Below are positions 23,519 through 31,982 of a stretch of 47,399 nt of DNA, in pieces (position 1 is the stretch's first letter; each line of letters starts with the position of its first letter). The DNA is from Mucilaginibacter sp. GTDB taxonomy: Bacteria; Bacteroidota; Bacteroidia; Sphingobacteriales; Sphingobacteriaceae. The DNA lies in assembly GCF_028288105.1 (NCBI RefSeq), contig NZ_JAQBOI010000181.1, forward strand, positions 1-47,399. Reading direction: 5' to 3'. The position numbers and the translations under genes are program-made. The notes beneath the pieces are model-generated. The model saw nothing but the letters and a program-made list of their open reading frames with translations, searched no databases and was not told the origin of the DNA.

Positions 23519-24502
23519 TTAGCTCTCTTTTCGTTTGATAAGTGGGATAATATCCTCTAACAAAGACCTGTCCGGACTGTAAAGCAGATTGGTGAAATGA
23601 AATAGTGACATTTTATTAATATCATGGACGACTGATTCGTCCATTGTTTCGGTCAAATAATGCTTCACTGTTTGATCTGTTAAAAATTGCATATCCGGAA
23701 AGGGGTCCGCGATCACTAGACACAATGAGTCATTGAGCGGGAAATGAAAGATAAATTTCTTTTTAAAATAGGTATTATGAAGCTTAGAATGTTCATCCAT
23801 TGAAAAACCGGGATTGTCCGTGCCCAGAAATAGGTTGGCTGATCTATAAATCCTCCAGGGAACCCATAATAGTTTATTTACCAAACCTTCTACAACCAAA
23901 CCATAGGCATCATCTTTACGGTATATCGATGAAAGGTGCGTATGCTTTTTAAATTCCGGATCATTCAAATACCGTTGTCTAACATCTTCATTTAATTGTA
24001 ATAGCAATTGGGGGTCAACATCGCCGAAAGCCGCGAGATATGCCGGATCATTAAGAATGGCCGTTTTGATCTGATCAAAAGTACCGTCTACCAATTCGAT
24101 TTGCCGCCCGCCAATAAAATGGTCGCGGTAAAACTTGTTGCGGAACTTCAGATCGATCAGTGTACGGATCAGTATTTCGGCATCGTGTCGCTTCAAAGGT
24201 TTGCCTCCTGCCACTTTTGCCACCAAACTTTTATAAATGTTTTCGTAAGTGTAAAAACCCTTTTCGACCGCGTATTTATCCTCAACACCATTAACGTTAT
24301 ACCTAGCCATTTCTTCCGTTAGCGTATAAAAGTGCTCTTCATGGCAGATCGATCCCGGAGAGAAAGATTTGATAACCGGTTTGCTGCCCCTTTTGATAAA
24401 CCAGGTGAGGTCCAGAGCATAAAGCTTACCGGTTTTATTGGTAAAACCATCCAGGTAACATGCCGGTAAAAAATGCTGGTCTTTTATCTCTTCGGAACTC
24501 AT
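23519..24502 (-). CDS. DUF4238 domain protein, third gene of overlapping operon
   Basis: The 327-aa protein opens with KDQHFLPACYLDGFTNKTGK followed by LYALD, the hallmark of DUF4238 (QHxLPxxYLxxF...G.LyxxD). A central segment LFLGTDNPGFSMDE and a FPLNDSLCLVIAD strand are also typical of the family. The biochemical role is unknown; members are frequent in bacterial defence islands. The gene overlaps the upstream nuclease-like gene by 4 bp (ATGA), so the pair is translationally coupled. Confidence 0.87.
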   Translation of the reverse strand: MSSEEIKDQHFLPACYLDGFTNKTGKLYALDLTWFIKRGSKPVIKSFSPGSICHEEHFYTLTEEMARYNVNGVEDKYAVEKGFYTYENIYKSLVAKVAGGKPLKRHDAEILIRTLIDLKFRNKFYRDHFIGGRQIELVDGTFDQIKTAILNDPAYLAAFGDVDPQLLLQLNEDVRQRYLNDPEFKKHTHLSSIYRKDDAYGLVVEGLVNKLLWVPWRIYRSANLFLGTDNPGFSMDEHSKLHNTYFKKKFIFHFPLNDSLCLVIADPFPDMQFLTDQTVKHYLTETMDESVVHDINKMSLFHFTNLLYSPDRSLLEDIIPLIKRKES

Positions 24503-25323
24503 GCTTTCAATATTAACTTTTCAAAAATAAAACCCGGATTCAAAGTAACGTGTGTTTGAAAAAATAATATCCCATCAACCGCTACTGGTAGATTTGCCGC
24601 CATTTGCTGGTATAATTTCTCCCGATTAGCCCCAAATAGCCGGTCAGCGATACTGAACGCGTCTACCTTGGTCGTATCAACTGCCAGGAGTACTTTTCCA
24701 TTTAAGCCAGCCACGCGACCGGCACCGAATTTATCCTTTACCTTTAGGTCCACTTTGTGCTGAAACGGTTCATGGTGTTCGGTCGGTGCAAGAAAGCCGT
24801 TTTCGGCAGCGATGGTAGGGCCATAAACCTCTATATGGACGATTATACCGTTATTGTCCTCGATGGTCAGATCGACATCTCGGTTACCGCCATCCAGTAC
24901 CAACCTAAATTTATGTTCAAACTTTACTTTGAAACCCTGGTTCAGCAATAAGGCCGCAAGTGAGAGTTCACTCATAGTGGACAGAAAATTATCCTTATCT
25001 AAATTTTTGATCTTGCCTTTAAAAGGCCGGTCTTTTAATAGTTGCGGAAAGAATCTTAACCATTGCTCCAGGTTATTGAGTATAGTATTTGAAGTGCCGG
25101 GCATTAGATTCTGCCTTCTTTCAACGGCAGCTGATGCCAGTACATTCAACAAATTGAAAGTGGGCGCAGAGGTCAAATAGCCCTCAAAACCCGATGAGGC
25201 AACCAACAATTGTTGCCATTTATTTATGTCCCGGTTACCTACCATAACAGAAATATTAGGATAAGAAACCAATACGGATGTTATGGCTGTCATGCAGTCC
25301 TGTATATCACCAAAAGTTTTCAT
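24499..25323 (-). CDS. PD-(D/E)XK-like protein, second gene of overlapping operon
   Basis: This 274-aa protein has a restriction-endonuclease-like centre: helix FLSTMSELSLAALLLNQGF (E119), strand RDVDLTIED (D149/D151), strand IVHIEVYGP (E165) with Tyr167 where Lys is usual. It also has a later TTKVDAF segment. The variant E-x-Y end makes nuclease activity uncertain. Start and stop overlap the neighbouring genes by four bases each, so the three genes are a single translationally coupled unit. Confidence 0.8.
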   Translation of the reverse strand: MKTFGDIQDCMTAITSVLVSYPNISVMVGNRDINKWQQLLVASSGFEGYLTSAPTFNLLNVLASAAVERRQNLMPGTSNTILNNLEQWLRFFPQLLKDRPFKGKIKNLDKDNFLSTMSELSLAALLLNQGFKVKFEHKFRLVLDGGNRDVDLTIEDNNGIIVHIEVYGPTIAAENGFLAPTEHHEPFQHKVDLKVKDKFGAGRVAGLNGKVLLAVDTTKVDAFSIADRLFGANREKLYQQMAANLPVAVDGILFFQTHVTLNPGFIFEKLILKA

Positions 25324-26015
25324 GCAAAATTGGGAAAGCTGTTAATTTTTGCTGCTTTAAAAGTTTCTAAGTCAATCAGCCTATCGGCCGGTAGTAATTC
25401 GATGTAAAATTTCTTAAGATCAATCTCTAACTCTGGATACATATGATCAGGGCCACCAATAAACATAAACCGCAACCCGTCAAAGCTGTATGAATAATCG
25501 GCATCCGGGTATATTTGCCCCATCTTAATAGTACGTTCATTTTGATCTTCCAACGTGCGAACAAGATGACTAAAGATGGCGAAACTCAACGCAAGTTCCT
25601 GTTTATTACTGATGCTAAAGTTATGATCATCGAGCCAATTAAAATATTTAACTCTATGCTCCATGAATAATAAGCGTAATCGTGGGTTATGTTTTTCCGC
25701 TTCCAGTAAGCGGATGTCCATTTTTCCTTTCCATTCATTAAAACGTTCCTGCTTTAAGCGCTCCCGGTTCGCGAAAACGGTTTCCTGTAAGCTTTGCAGG
25801 CCGACATAGGCGGCAGTGGCGGCGATGGTGACTACAAACAAGTCTTTGAACTCTCCATAAGCCTTTAAATAATTGAGCAATCCATCAGCGGTTAATAAGA
25901 GCGTCGTTTCCTTCCAAAGTTTGCAATTGACCAACAGGATCACCAAAGCAGTGGCCACTAATGAAGTTATAACAAAGGCGAAAATAACCGTATTTAATAT
26001 TTTCATTTTTTTCAT
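25320..26015 (-). CDS. Membrane protein, first gene of overlapping operon
   Basis: The 231-aa protein has two hydrophobic helices near the N-terminus (about 8-30 TVIFAFVITSLVATALVILL and about 60-75 VVTIAATAAYVGL) and a cytoplasmic charged domain (about 80-231) with a coiled-coil-like start (NRERLKQERFNEWK). The DUF4760-like membrane-anchor layout is common in Bacteroidota, but I am not sure of the family. As first gene of the TM/nuclease-like/DUF4238 unit it could be a membrane sensor or anchor. No clear promoter was found in the 219 bp upstream, which hold the second repeat copy. Confidence 0.78.
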   Translation of the reverse strand: MKKMKILNTVIFAFVITSLVATALVILLVNCKLWKETTLLLTADGLLNYLKAYGEFKDLFVVTIAATAAYVGLQSLQETVFANRERLKQERFNEWKGKMDIRLLEAEKHNPRLRLLFMEHRVKYFNWLDDHNFSISNKQELALSFAIFSHLVRTLEDQNERTIKMGQIYPDADYSYSFDGLRFMFIGGPDHMYPELEIDLKKFYIELLPADRLIDLETFKAAKINSFPNFA

Positions 26016-26104
26016 ATGTTCAAATAAGATCGATATTTATTCTGCACAGATTCAATAAGAAATTTAATAATCTAAAGGCCCTTATATAATGTATAATCCC
26101 CGCT

Positions 26105-26152
26105 GTTCCGCTTTGTCTAATGTAGAGCTAAGCATTAGTGAAATTATGGCAA
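26105..26152 (+). repeat. Diverged direct repeat, copy 2, with serial hairpins
   Basis: This partner of 23389-23435 begins with the same GTTCCGCTTTG. It extends to about 26215 as a G+C-rich structured block of consecutive small hairpins: AGCCC/GGGCT, ATAC/GTAT, TGC/GCA and GGAT/ATCC. It separates the three-gene operon from the GNAT-like gene. A non-coding mobile repeat or structured RNA is plausible. Confidence 0.6.
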
Positions 26153-26234
26153 GCCCTGCCGGCCGGGCTATACGCTGTATCTGCTTCGCAGGATGCCGCT
26201 GCTATCCCTCTTGCAAATTCAAGCTTCCTATTGC

Positions 26235-26939
26235 TTATGGGTTTTTACGTTTCAGTTTTTGCTCAAAATCATAAACCGCGTCATCCAGCTTTAACCCCCT
26301 GAATAATTCCAACTTGTCGATATAACGATCTAACTCATGGGTCAGGTTTGATTCTCCCAACTTCATTTCTACCTCTGATTTTATTTGCCACAAATTTCCG
26401 ATTACCAGGTTCATTTTCTCCCTTTGTTTCACCATCTGTTCATAACTTATTCCAGGATAGGTTTCGCCCAATGGTACTTTCCTGTATTTGGCCAGCCGTT
26501 GGCTGAATTCAATTTTATCCGCCATTTCTCCAACCAATTTAAACCCGGACAGCTTTGCCGTTTTTAACGATGCCTCAAAATTCTCATCTCCAATGTCATC
26601 CCTGTTAATGCTTATAGTTTGCTCTTTCCTGATCCTGGCCAGGTGCGGTAGAATTATCTTTCTTAATGCTTTAGTTAAAAAACCTTTTTTACGCGCAACA
26701 GGAGTAATATACCAATGCAGATCCCTGTTCATATCAAGTACTGCGCCAATACATTTTTCTTTGTCATTTTTAATAAAATAGAACCGGTAAGGCGAGACAT
26801 CACCCAATTTGTTGAAGTTAATATCTTTCCATACTACACCATATTCAACATTTTCCCCGATAGGATGCGATGCAATATACGCTTGGGATTTTTTTCGGTT
26901 AAAGTGATCGATGATCGCCTGAATTGCCTTGTCTGTCAT
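26235..26939 (-). CDS. GNAT-like acetyltransferase downstream of CHAT protease
   Basis: The 234-aa protein has a GNAT-like core (about 50-140): strands FYFIKNDKEKCIGAVLDM and LHWYITP, then VARKKGFLTKALRKIILPHL, where the R-K-K-G-x-x-T/A pattern fits the acetyl-CoA pyrophosphate loop and following helix, and later ASLKTAKLSGFKLVG, the typical beta6/7 region. The C-terminal 90 residues are helical and may be a partner-binding tail. It lies 90 bp after the CHAT gene on the same strand, so cotranscription is likely. The substrate is unknown. Confidence 0.78.
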   Translation of the reverse strand: MTDKAIQAIIDHFNRKKSQAYIASHPIGENVEYGVVWKDINFNKLGDVSPYRFYFIKNDKEKCIGAVLDMNRDLHWYITPVARKKGFLTKALRKIILPHLARIRKEQTISINRDDIGDENFEASLKTAKLSGFKLVGEMADKIEFSQRLAKYRKVPLGETYPGISYEQMVKQREKMNLVIGNLWQIKSEVEMKLGESNLTHELDRYIDKLELFRGLKLDDAVYDFEQKLKRKNP

Positions 26940-27029
26940 ACCTATATATTATCTCCGGGTTCTGAATTACCTGAATAAAGTTTTGAAAATAGCCAACCCC
27001 TTAGCTAAATAAAATTTGCTGATCATCAT

Positions 27030-29246
27030 TTAATGTGTGGATCCGAAATTCTCCGTTTGATGTTTAAAAATCCAATTTTCAAAATAGATAAGATCCGCTC
27101 TTCCAAGTGTTGTGTACGAAAGCCATTCATGTTCTAAGTTTTCAAATACGGTATTGATGGCCGGATTTATTACTTGTAAATATTGCTTCAATTTCTCAAA
27201 GACTTCTTCTCGTCTCTCAAAAACCATCATTTCCAACAAGAAATTAGCGATTTCCTTATCATCTAAATCTTCCGGCAGATTATTGCGTTCCCTCTCTTTT
27301 CGGATTGTTTCAAATATTAACGTACTCCTCAATGCATGGGAAACAAAGGCCAGCCAATTAGAAAATATCGTCTTTGTTTCCTGTTGCTTTAGATTATTTA
27401 ACAATCGTATTAGTAGGGCCGCAGCGTCTCCCATTTTTATAGGCAAAAAGGTCGCCGTAACAGCAAATGCCCCCGCCTGAAAGAACGCGTCTGAAAGAAA
27501 TTTCACATATCCATAATTAGGCATTGTTCTGCAGGCGGAGATGAAAACAATCGGCGCACTAATACCACGTTTAATAATATCATCACCTGTTAAAAGAATA
27601 TCATTTTTATCATCAATTACCAGGTAACTGGAGAGCGTTTTTGGATCGGCGTCACCATGGCAGTCAAAAATCAATAAGTGTGGTTCGTGCTTTTTCACAG
27701 CATCCGCGACATCCTGAACCGTATTACAGATAACGCTAACATACCCGAGTGCGGGCTGCAAAGCTTTGAACATCTCAAAGATCTCATGCATGTCATCTTC
27801 GTCATCACTTGCACAGTGGATGATCAGCGTTTTCTTTAATATATCCGGCTTAATTCTGAAGGTTAATCGCTGACTATGTATGAAATTATTGATGAGGCTG
27901 TTAAAGTTAAACTCGGGTATCCGGCAAATATCATGGGTCAGGCATAAGGGATATTTTCCAAGTCTTAACCATTCCATAGGTAAGTCACTTACGAACACCA
28001 ATTGTCCGTTTCTTTCCAATAAAAAATCTTTTAATTCATCAGTTACCATACGCTCCCGCATCAATTCTCCAATACCGCCGATTTTTAAAATCGCGCTTTT
28101 TTTGTTTTGGAAGGATTGCTGAAAATGGGATAAATCCATATTCAGTGATTTTCCCGCCACCGGCAATCTAAATACAGGGGAATAGGTAAACTGCGCGTGT
28201 AAATATGCCAGGTAATCCAGCAGGAGTAATCGCTTTGTGATGATACCCAATACCTGCCCTATCTGTTCACGTTTCAAAAAAGTCGCAATATCTTCCTCTA
28301 CGCCATAGCTATAGTCAAGCAATTGTTCTGTTTGGGAAACCCGGAACAGCATCTTTTCCAATTTACTGTTAAACTTTTTGGTCAATAGTTTTCCATAACG
28401 CGGAAAATGAAAGGGGGCAATAATAACCATGGATGGATAGTATGGCTCAAACGGAGTTACCGGTTTTTTATCTTTAATTATCTGATGCAGGCCATCAATG
28501 ACTTTAATTTGATTTAACTGAATGCCAACACGTTTTTGGCTAAGCAGCTCGATATCTTCCTTTTTGGTTTCAGCTGGCTTTTTCAGCCAAAAATTAGCGA
28601 GGATTTGGTTTAAGGTAAAATAGTTGCTTTTAGCATAAAGTGTATGATGATAGGGATTCAGTTGATCTGCTTTTGGATTTGTTTTAAAATCAAATTCCTC
28701 AATTTTAAAACCGTAATCCCTTTCGATTTCTACGTTGATAGCAACCATGTCCTTTTCTATTAATGCTATCAATTCATGTCCATTTGTAAAGGATTTTGAT
28801 TTATCATAATAGCCAGCATTTTCAGCTCCCGGATCACCCAGGAATACAAAATACCCAAACGGAAGCTTTTGAATTAATGCCCCGATATTCCTATGGTTTT
28901 TGATCTCCTTATCAATAAGAAATACTTTAACAAGGTCTTTGTTAAAAAGGGCGGAATAACCCTGAAAAGCCTCAACATCCTGTTCTGGTGTTCCCTTAAA
29001 TAATTCGTTAGGAATCATATACAGATTGATCGATTTCCTGATCCCTACATGGTAGCAGAAATCGAAAAATTCTGCAGGTTCTTTAAGCTGTAGCAGGTCT
29101 TTGGGAAATTCCCTTAATAGCTGAAACGCCAGATCGAAAAATTCATTTCGACCGTGCGCAATATCAGGCGTTACAAAATTGTACTGTATCTGACCGGCTG
29201 AAACAACTAGCCCGGCTGATTTGAACATTGGTAACGGATCGATCAT
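27030..29246 (-). CDS. CHAT-domain protease (caspase-like)
   Basis: The 738-aa protein has its catalytic region at about 440-640: a VSVICNTVQDVADA segment, LLIFDCHGD with His530, and IVFISACRT with Cys572, followed by FLSDAFFQAGAFAVTATFLP. These are the conserved blocks of CHAT peptidases. The N-terminal 430 residues probably form a sensor or substrate-recognition region; the last 100 residues are helical and Glu-rich. CHAT proteases are effectors or activators in defence (for example, Craspase and gasdermin-cleaving systems). There is no gasdermin or TPR-CRISPR partner here; the adjacent same-strand gene is GNAT-like. It is the second caspase-fold protease in the island. Confidence 0.88.
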   Translation of the reverse strand: MIDPLPMFKSAGLVVSAGQIQYNFVTPDIAHGRNEFFDLAFQLLREFPKDLLQLKEPAEFFDFCYHVGIRKSINLYMIPNELFKGTPEQDVEAFQGYSALFNKDLVKVFLIDKEIKNHRNIGALIQKLPFGYFVFLGDPGAENAGYYDKSKSFTNGHELIALIEKDMVAINVEIERDYGFKIEEFDFKTNPKADQLNPYHHTLYAKSNYFTLNQILANFWLKKPAETKKEDIELLSQKRVGIQLNQIKVIDGLHQIIKDKKPVTPFEPYYPSMVIIAPFHFPRYGKLLTKKFNSKLEKMLFRVSQTEQLLDYSYGVEEDIATFLKREQIGQVLGIITKRLLLLDYLAYLHAQFTYSPVFRLPVAGKSLNMDLSHFQQSFQNKKSAILKIGGIGELMRERMVTDELKDFLLERNGQLVFVSDLPMEWLRLGKYPLCLTHDICRIPEFNFNSLINNFIHSQRLTFRIKPDILKKTLIIHCASDDEDDMHEIFEMFKALQPALGYVSVICNTVQDVADAVKKHEPHLLIFDCHGDADPKTLSSYLVIDDKNDILLTGDDIIKRGISAPIVFISACRTMPNYGYVKFLSDAFFQAGAFAVTATFLPIKMGDAAALLIRLLNNLKQQETKTIFSNWLAFVSHALRSTLIFETIRKERERNNLPEDLDDKEIANFLLEMMVFERREEVFEKLKQYLQVINPAINTVFENLEHEWLSYTTLGRADLIYFENWIFKHQTENFGSTH

Positions 29247-29574
29247 GCTTAACAGGTTTAGTTAGGCAATTTACAAAATCCAAATCAGTTAGTAGCGCCT
29301 TTAAAGAGGAACGCTAAAATGAAGTTTTAGTGCCAGGCTATTTGCTGTTGGCGGCACCCATGATTCAAATTTAACATTTATTAAAAAATGGCTATTGATT
29401 TTCAGAAAAAATCAATTTACTTTTGGATGTGCTTGTTGGTAAGCGTGCTCGTCCGTGCAAAGATCCCATCGTCCAACATTTAGATAATATAAACTTATGC
29501 CAAGCTTATTATCGAACTACAGATTACGGGCGCAAATTTTCAGATAATCAGCTTGGTTAACATAAGGATATATT
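29247..29574. other. 328-bp intergenic region with a long imperfect inverted repeat
   Basis: CTTATG (29494-29499) and CCAAGC (29500-29505), with the adjoining TTATTATC, are mirrored by GATAATCA, GCTTGG (29551-29556) and CATAAG (29561-29566), with a 4-nt bulge. The structure ends 8 bp before the ATG at 29575 and could control that gene. The left part holds the promoter region of the CHAT gene; no consensus -7 element was seen on either strand. Confidence 0.45.
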
Positions 29575-30363
29575 ATGAACCACATCGATTTTTTCAAGCT
29601 TCAGGCAAAAAATCTCTTTCGCGATTACAAAACCCAAAAAACTGCTTTAGATGAGAACGGCGATTCATACTCGAAATATGTACCCAAATTTTTTGATATC
29701 GACGCTATTTTCGAGGACTACGAAATAGACAATGAAGATTTTAGTCTGATGAATGCGCAACACCTCTTAGCAAAAATGCTTAGGTTTAATAAATGGTCGG
29801 ATTTAATAAACGCCACTATGCCTGAATTAGAATTAGCAAAGCTTAAATTCGTCAATCAGAATAAAATCCCTTTGATTGAATGGGATATTCAAGTAGCACG
29901 TGTCGAGCGCGAACATCATATGGTTTTTGACCCTGAAGACGAATTGGATTACTTCAAACATTGCCTTAGTCACTATGATGAATCTGTCATATTTTATCCC
30001 ACCTATCTTTTAGAAAAGAATTTAGAGGAAATGGCTGACAATGAAAGTGACGAACCGCCGATAGTCTATGACCCAGAAACAATTGTGAAAATCACATCAC
30101 TACCATTAAGTGGTGATGATCGAGCCGAATTTATAGCAGTGGCGAACAATGTCTTTGATTACGTCATAAATCGTATGGAACTACTCCATCCCGAGCCGAC
30201 CCGAAAACTTTGGGATGCAGAAGGTTTCTTGGATAATCTTTTAAATGAGGAAATACTGCCTATTGATCGTGAGCAATTATGGACAATGTTCGAACATTTT
30301 TTGATTGGACACGTCGCAGATTTGGCTGCACAAGCAGACGAAAAGATTACCCGGATGAATTAG
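29575..30363 (+). CDS. Acidic Bacteroidota-specific protein, function unknown
   Basis: The 262-aa soluble protein has an N-terminal 95-residue domain that I recognise as recurrent in Bacteroidota hypothetical proteins: FKLQAKNLFRDYKT, then KYVPKFFDIDAIFEDYEID, then FSLMNAQHLLAKMLRFNKW and LELAKL. The rest is acidic and has no motif that I can name. It is the last gene of the island, reading towards attR. A leader inverted repeat precedes the start. No function can be given; the presence of the shared N-terminal domain suggests a binding rather than catalytic module. Confidence 0.78.
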   Translation: MNHIDFFKLQAKNLFRDYKTQKTALDENGDSYSKYVPKFFDIDAIFEDYEIDNEDFSLMNAQHLLAKMLRFNKWSDLINATMPELELAKLKFVNQNKIPLIEWDIQVARVEREHHMVFDPEDELDYFKHCLSHYDESVIFYPTYLLEKNLEEMADNESDEPPIVYDPETIVKITSLPLSGDDRAEFIAVANNVFDYVINRMELLHPEPTRKLWDAEGFLDNLLNEEILPIDREQLWTMFEHFLIGHVADLAAQADEKITRMN

Positions 30364-30783
30364 CGTAAGCAATTTCATGACTTCACAGATAATATAAGAT
30401 TTTTTTGTAATGCGCCATCGCGTATTAGTAACTCGCATACAGACCACGCGGCAACCGTAGAAGCCTTATTCGTTTATCTTTAATTGCTGCTCATCGGTTA
30501 CTACAATTTCAGGTTTTCCTTGTAATCGATCACCTTCCCGTAACGGTAACTATTTTACCTTCCAGGTCTTTGAATTTATCTTTTGATGTTGATATACTTA
30601 ATATCACAATTTAGGAAAAATCTATTACGTTTTGGGTAATATAATAAGACAATCAAACAACATTTTATGAAATTCAATTTGAAAATGAATTCCTCAAAAT
30701 CCTTTTTTTTCCTTATTTTTGATAAGCATTGACAGCAAATTAAAAGCCAATACGTGCGCAATAGTTCCTTAGAAGTTCAGAAA

Positions 30784-30802
30784 ATGCCCTAAATCACACC
30801 CT
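30784..30802 (+). repeat. Right subterminal direct repeat, candidate integrase arm site
   Basis: ATGCCCTAAATCACACCCT matches 17 of 19 bases of 4329-4347 in the same orientation, and ends 58 bp inside attR. The position and pairing fit an arm-type site of the island integrase. Confidence 0.55.
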
Positions 30803-30860
30803 TGTTTATATGGTGTAATTAAAGCATTTGATAATCAATACATTAGAGCGTTTTGGATGC

Positions 30861-30876
30861 ATCCTGCCATCCCGAC
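30861..30876 (+). repeat. attR, right attachment repeat of the island
   Basis: ATCCTGCCATCCCGAC is an exact copy of the tRNA-Pro 3' end at 4199-4214, but no tRNA body precedes it, so this is the displaced original 3' end of the tRNA gene. The sequence CGATACC follows closely here and after the intact tRNA. Confidence 0.85.
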
Positions 30877-30886
30877 GATACCATCC

Positions 30887-30917
30887 AAAGCCTGTAGATC
30901 ATTGATTTGCAGGCTTT
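30887..30917 (+). terminator. Original tRNA-Pro terminator, now right of attR
   Basis: AAAGCCTG...CAGGCTTT arms with an additional ATC/GAT pair and G-T pairs form a long stem followed by GTTGTTTTTG. It is 10 bp downstream of the displaced tRNA end and was probably the tRNA terminator before insertion. Confidence 0.65.
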
Positions 30918-31170
30918 GTTGTTTTTGAGGCTTTTTGAAAAGCCGTTGTTGTACAATCTTTTTTTTTGGGGATTAGGGTCCTGCCATATTCACCAGCCGT
31001 CACCATGCCCCCGAAAGTAACTGACATTTGTGGCAAGGAGGTTAAAACGTTAAAATACCGTTAAAACACCCTTATTTTGGTCTGATAATTATCATAATTT
31101 TATAGTATAATTTACCTGTTTAAGTAATTGATAATTAACTATAAATCAAATAATCTTAAATCAAAATCAT

Positions 31171-31953
31171 ATGAAAGGCGCACAAGAACGTTACACAAAC
31201 GAAATGAAGGATCATTTTGGCTATTATGCAGCCTGGCAGCCAGGCGTACCCCTTCAGTTAGGCGATATAGGTGTTCTGAACGGGAACTTGTTTACTAAAA
31301 TTTCAAACCTTAATAACTTTACTATGCCGTTTCAGGTACGTACAGACACTTCATCAAATGATCTGGAATATAGCTCTAAAGGCGCTGTAGCTATTACATC
31401 CAAATTATCAGGTACAGTATCACCGGAGGGCAGCAAGCTGGCACAGGGCGATGTTGGTTTTATATTGGATTTTTCGTCAGAAAACGCCGTTTATTTTAAA
31501 GCCGATAAAGCGATGTCAGACCTGATAGACGATACCATAACCATTGGTAACAAAGTGATTGACCTTTACGGCCAGGGTAAGTGGAACAAAAACTGGGTGA
31601 TTATTACAGAGCTGGTAAACACAGAAACTGCCACCATTGTAATATCAAGCACATCCAACAGTTCGCTGGAGTTAAAAGCAACTGCCAATGTACAGGCCGC
31701 CGATATAGACATTGCCGATGCGCAATTTGGTTTTAAAGCTGCATTCAGTAAAGGGATAGACACTAAAATTATTGCACAAAACAATTTAACGCCGTTGTTT
31801 AAACTGCAAGGTATCAAAACCAGGATTTTTTCTTCTCCTGTGTTTCAGTCAAAAGGACTCACCGCGTTTGACATCATTACGCCCGAAAGTTCCAGGACTA
31901 CACATAAGGATAGCCTGTATTTCGGCTATATTTCTGCTGATGTAAGAGAGTAA
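31171..31953 (+). CDS. Unknown 260-aa protein heading a protease/MBL operon
   Basis: I do not recognise the family with certainty. The protein has no signal peptide or transmembrane helix, is rich in beta-strand-forming and Ser/Thr residues, and contains a long amphipathic region. Its plan (N-terminal VPLQLGDIGVLNG, middle NWVIITELVNTETATIVISS with alternating polar/hydrophobic residues, then LTPLFKLQGIK) recalls the order of elements in gasdermin N-terminal domains, and its size and position before a protease gene fit bacterial gasdermin operons. That resemblance is weak and is a hypothesis only. It is followed after 29 bp by a metalloprotease gene. Confidence 0.7.
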   Translation: MKGAQERYTNEMKDHFGYYAAWQPGVPLQLGDIGVLNGNLFTKISNLNNFTMPFQVRTDTSSNDLEYSSKGAVAITSKLSGTVSPEGSKLAQGDVGFILDFSSENAVYFKADKAMSDLIDDTITIGNKVIDLYGQGKWNKNWVIITELVNTETATIVISSTSNSSLELKATANVQAADIDIADAQFGFKAAFSKGIDTKIIAQNNLTPLFKLQGIKTRIFSSPVFQSKGLTAFDIITPESSRTTHKDSLYFGYISADVRE

Positions 31954-31982
31954 TTATTGTTTAACCTGTCAAAATTAAAATT

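Larger units (their letters stand above)
4199..30876. mobile_element. Integrative (probably mobilizable) genomic island in tRNA-Pro
   Basis: Boundaries are the 16-bp direct repeats at the tRNA-Pro 3' end and at 30861. Directly inside the left end are an IntDOT-type tyrosine recombinase, a structured candidate oriT, and mobC-like and relaxase genes. No VirB/TraG-like or other type IV secretion genes are present, so transfer would need a helper element. The cargo is a HigBA pair, then a dense set of nuclease-like, caspase-like, HEPN-like and acetyltransferase-like genes, as expected for a defence island. Regions of clearly different base composition abut each other, suggesting stepwise cargo gain. 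The boundary call is strong; the mobilizable status is inference. Confidence 0.85.
30364..31170. other. Right island end and chromosome junction, no genes
   Basis: This 807-bp stretch holds the right subterminal repeat (30784-30802), attR (30861-30876) and a terminator (30887-30917). Near the following gene there is a 12-bp palindrome TGATAATTATCA (31083-31094). Short frames within are not convincing. Confidence 0.6.

Noticed and set aside
30576..30761. 61-aa minus-strand frame near attR
   Set aside because: It is AT-rich, Lys/Ile/Phe-heavy and has no motif or neighbour; chance frames are common in such DNA.
30861..30876. Second tRNA-Pro gene at the right end
   Set aside because: Only the last 16 bases are present; no anticodon or D arm precedes them, so it is an att copy.
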